Shown: piece after piece, positions 63,449-64,000 of the stretch
Layout: every line of letters starts with the position of its first letter
Numbering within the stretch: the stretch's first letter is position 1
Translations under genes and position numbers: made by a program
From: Amycolatopsis rubida
Lineage (GTDB): Bacteria > Actinomycetota > Actinomycetes > Mycobacteriales > Pseudonocardiaceae
Reading direction: 5' to 3'
Length of the DNA stretch: 64,000 nucleotides
Assembly: GCF_900115345.1 (NCBI RefSeq)
Contig: NZ_FOWC01000001.1
Location: 1,116,001 to 1,180,000 of the forward strand
Notes under the pieces: generated by a model
Told to the model about the DNA's origin: nothing
Database searches by the model: none
Seen by the model: the letters and a program-made list of their open reading frames with translations, nothing else

Positions 63449-64000
63449 TCAGGCGCGCGCGTCGTCGGGCTCGTCGACCGGACGCCGCATTTCCTGGCGG
63501 TAGCGCAGCACGCCGTAGGCGGTGCCGAACACGAAGAACGCGATGCTCGCCCACAGCGCGGCGGTCTTGACCCACGGGATGGCGTCGAGCAGGCCCGCCC
63601 CGTAGTAGCCGAGCAGCACCAGCGTCGGCACCCACAGCAGGCCGCCGACAGTGGTGGCGAGCAGGAACCGCCGCGAATCCATCCGTGCGGCACCGGCGAT
63701 GAGCGGGGCCAGCGTGCGGATCCACGGGATCCACCTGGCCGCGACGATCGCGAAGAATCCCTTGCGGTCCAGGAAGGCTTGCGCGCGTTCGAGGTTGTGC
63801 CGGTTGAGCATCCGCCCGCCGCGCCGGGCGATCAGCGTGGTGCCCGCGCCGCGGCCGATGTAGTAACCGATCTGGTTGCCGAACACGGCGGTGACCAGCG
63901 CGGCTCCGGACAGCAGCCACGCGTTGAGGTCCGAGCCGTGCTGCGCGAGCACCACGCCCGCACCGAACAGCAGCGAATCGCCCGGCAGGAACAGCCCGAT
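63449..64000 (-). CDS. DedA-family membrane protein, 5' end outside window
   Basis: The gene runs off the right edge; 183 residues are visible, in frame at base 64000 (GLFLPGDSLLFGAGVVLAQHG). DedA/SNARE-associated features: the PGDSLLF segment, GNQIGYYIGRGAGTTLIARR, the conserved GFFAIVAARWIPWIRTLAPL with R-W-I-P, and LLWVPTLVLLGYYGAGLLDA. DedA proteins are likely lipid scramblases or flippases for undecaprenyl phosphate and related lipids. It converges on the VOC gene with four bases between the stops. Confidence 0.92.
   Translation of the reverse strand: MGLFLPGDSLLFGAGVVLAQHGSDLNAWLLSGAALVTAVFGNQIGYYIGRGAGTTLIARRGGRMLNRHNLERAQAFLDRKGFFAIVAARWIPWIRTLAPLIAGAARMDSRRFLLATTVGGLLWVPTLVLLGYYGAGLLDAIPWVKTAALWASIAFFVFGTAYGVLRYRQEMRRPVDEPDDARA

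Overview
The window is high-GC actinobacterial chromosome, most likely from Amycolatopsis or a close relative in the Pseudonocardiaceae. The evidence is a GT53 (Emb-type) arabinosyltransferase for an arabinan-containing envelope, a dnaK-grpE-dnaJ-hspR operon and a clpB gene each with a HAIR site, a rifamycin phosphotransferase gene preceded by a rifamycin-associated element, and pervasive GTG starts with ATGA/GTGA overlaps. No rRNA, tRNA, CRISPR array or complete insertion sequence was seen. Genus-level placement is inference.

1-15 kb: the 3' end of an MpaB/DUF2236-type gene, dcd (dCTP deaminase), a FAD monooxygenase divergent from a MarR regulator over a 28-bp near-palindrome, a 1328-residue secreted protein of 13 tandem Cys-paired beta domains, rph with its RAE, a CAP-domain secreted protein, a CDF metal exporter, a polytopic membrane protein and a large membrane Fe-S oxidoreductase. 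15-22 kb: an SMR exporter overlapping its TetR gene, a GNAT gene, then four consecutive broken genes (GntR, ABC ATPase, permease, alpha/beta hydrolase), followed by a Nudix-PEBP pair and a DUF4097-small protein-S33 hydrolase operon. 22-27 kb: the HspR-controlled chaperone operon, then a 430-bp gap with two palindromes, a terminator and a CTGCC-rich tract.

27-38 kb: TetR divergent from an NAD-epimerase over a strong operator, a second decay patch (response-regulator remnant plus membrane-protein remnant), a dienelactone hydrolase, a two-domain flavohemoglobin, a MarR-MFS pair whose transporter carries two C-terminal beta-sandwich domains, a second MFS gene and clpB. 38-53 kb: a membrane-anchored protein convergent with clpB, a Tat-exported GH105 enzyme, Emb, an unassigned secreted protein, an SDR, a MacB/FtsX-type ABC exporter, pyrE, an ECF sigma factor in a tightly overlapped operon with a zinc-finger/Asp23-like protein, an Asp23 protein and a small protein, then two small genes and a SpoU-family RNA methyltransferase. 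53-64 kb: a GH76 enzyme with a repeat-expanded N-terminus, an HTH-less LacI paralogue beside a complete LacI, a divergent fructose-type CUT2 operon (binding protein, permease, ATPase, PfkB kinase, FrcK-like kinase, unknown, SDR) under a 24-bp perfect operator, a VOC protein and the start of a DedA gene.

Functionally the window joins a proteostasis and nitrosative-stress core (dnaK operon, clpB, flavohemoglobin), whose order with pyrE and the methyltransferase recalls the M. tuberculosis Rv0350-Rv0385 interval, with accessory genes for drug resistance, efflux, glycan breakdown and sugar uptake. The most unusual items are the three-domain super-repeat of the secreted protein, the dispersed GTGAGTG/CACTCAC palindrome family, the zinc-finger/Asp23 fusion behind the sigma factor, the HTH-less LacI paralogue, and the MFS pump with a beta-sandwich tail. 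Coordinates of motifs were read by eye and no database search was run.
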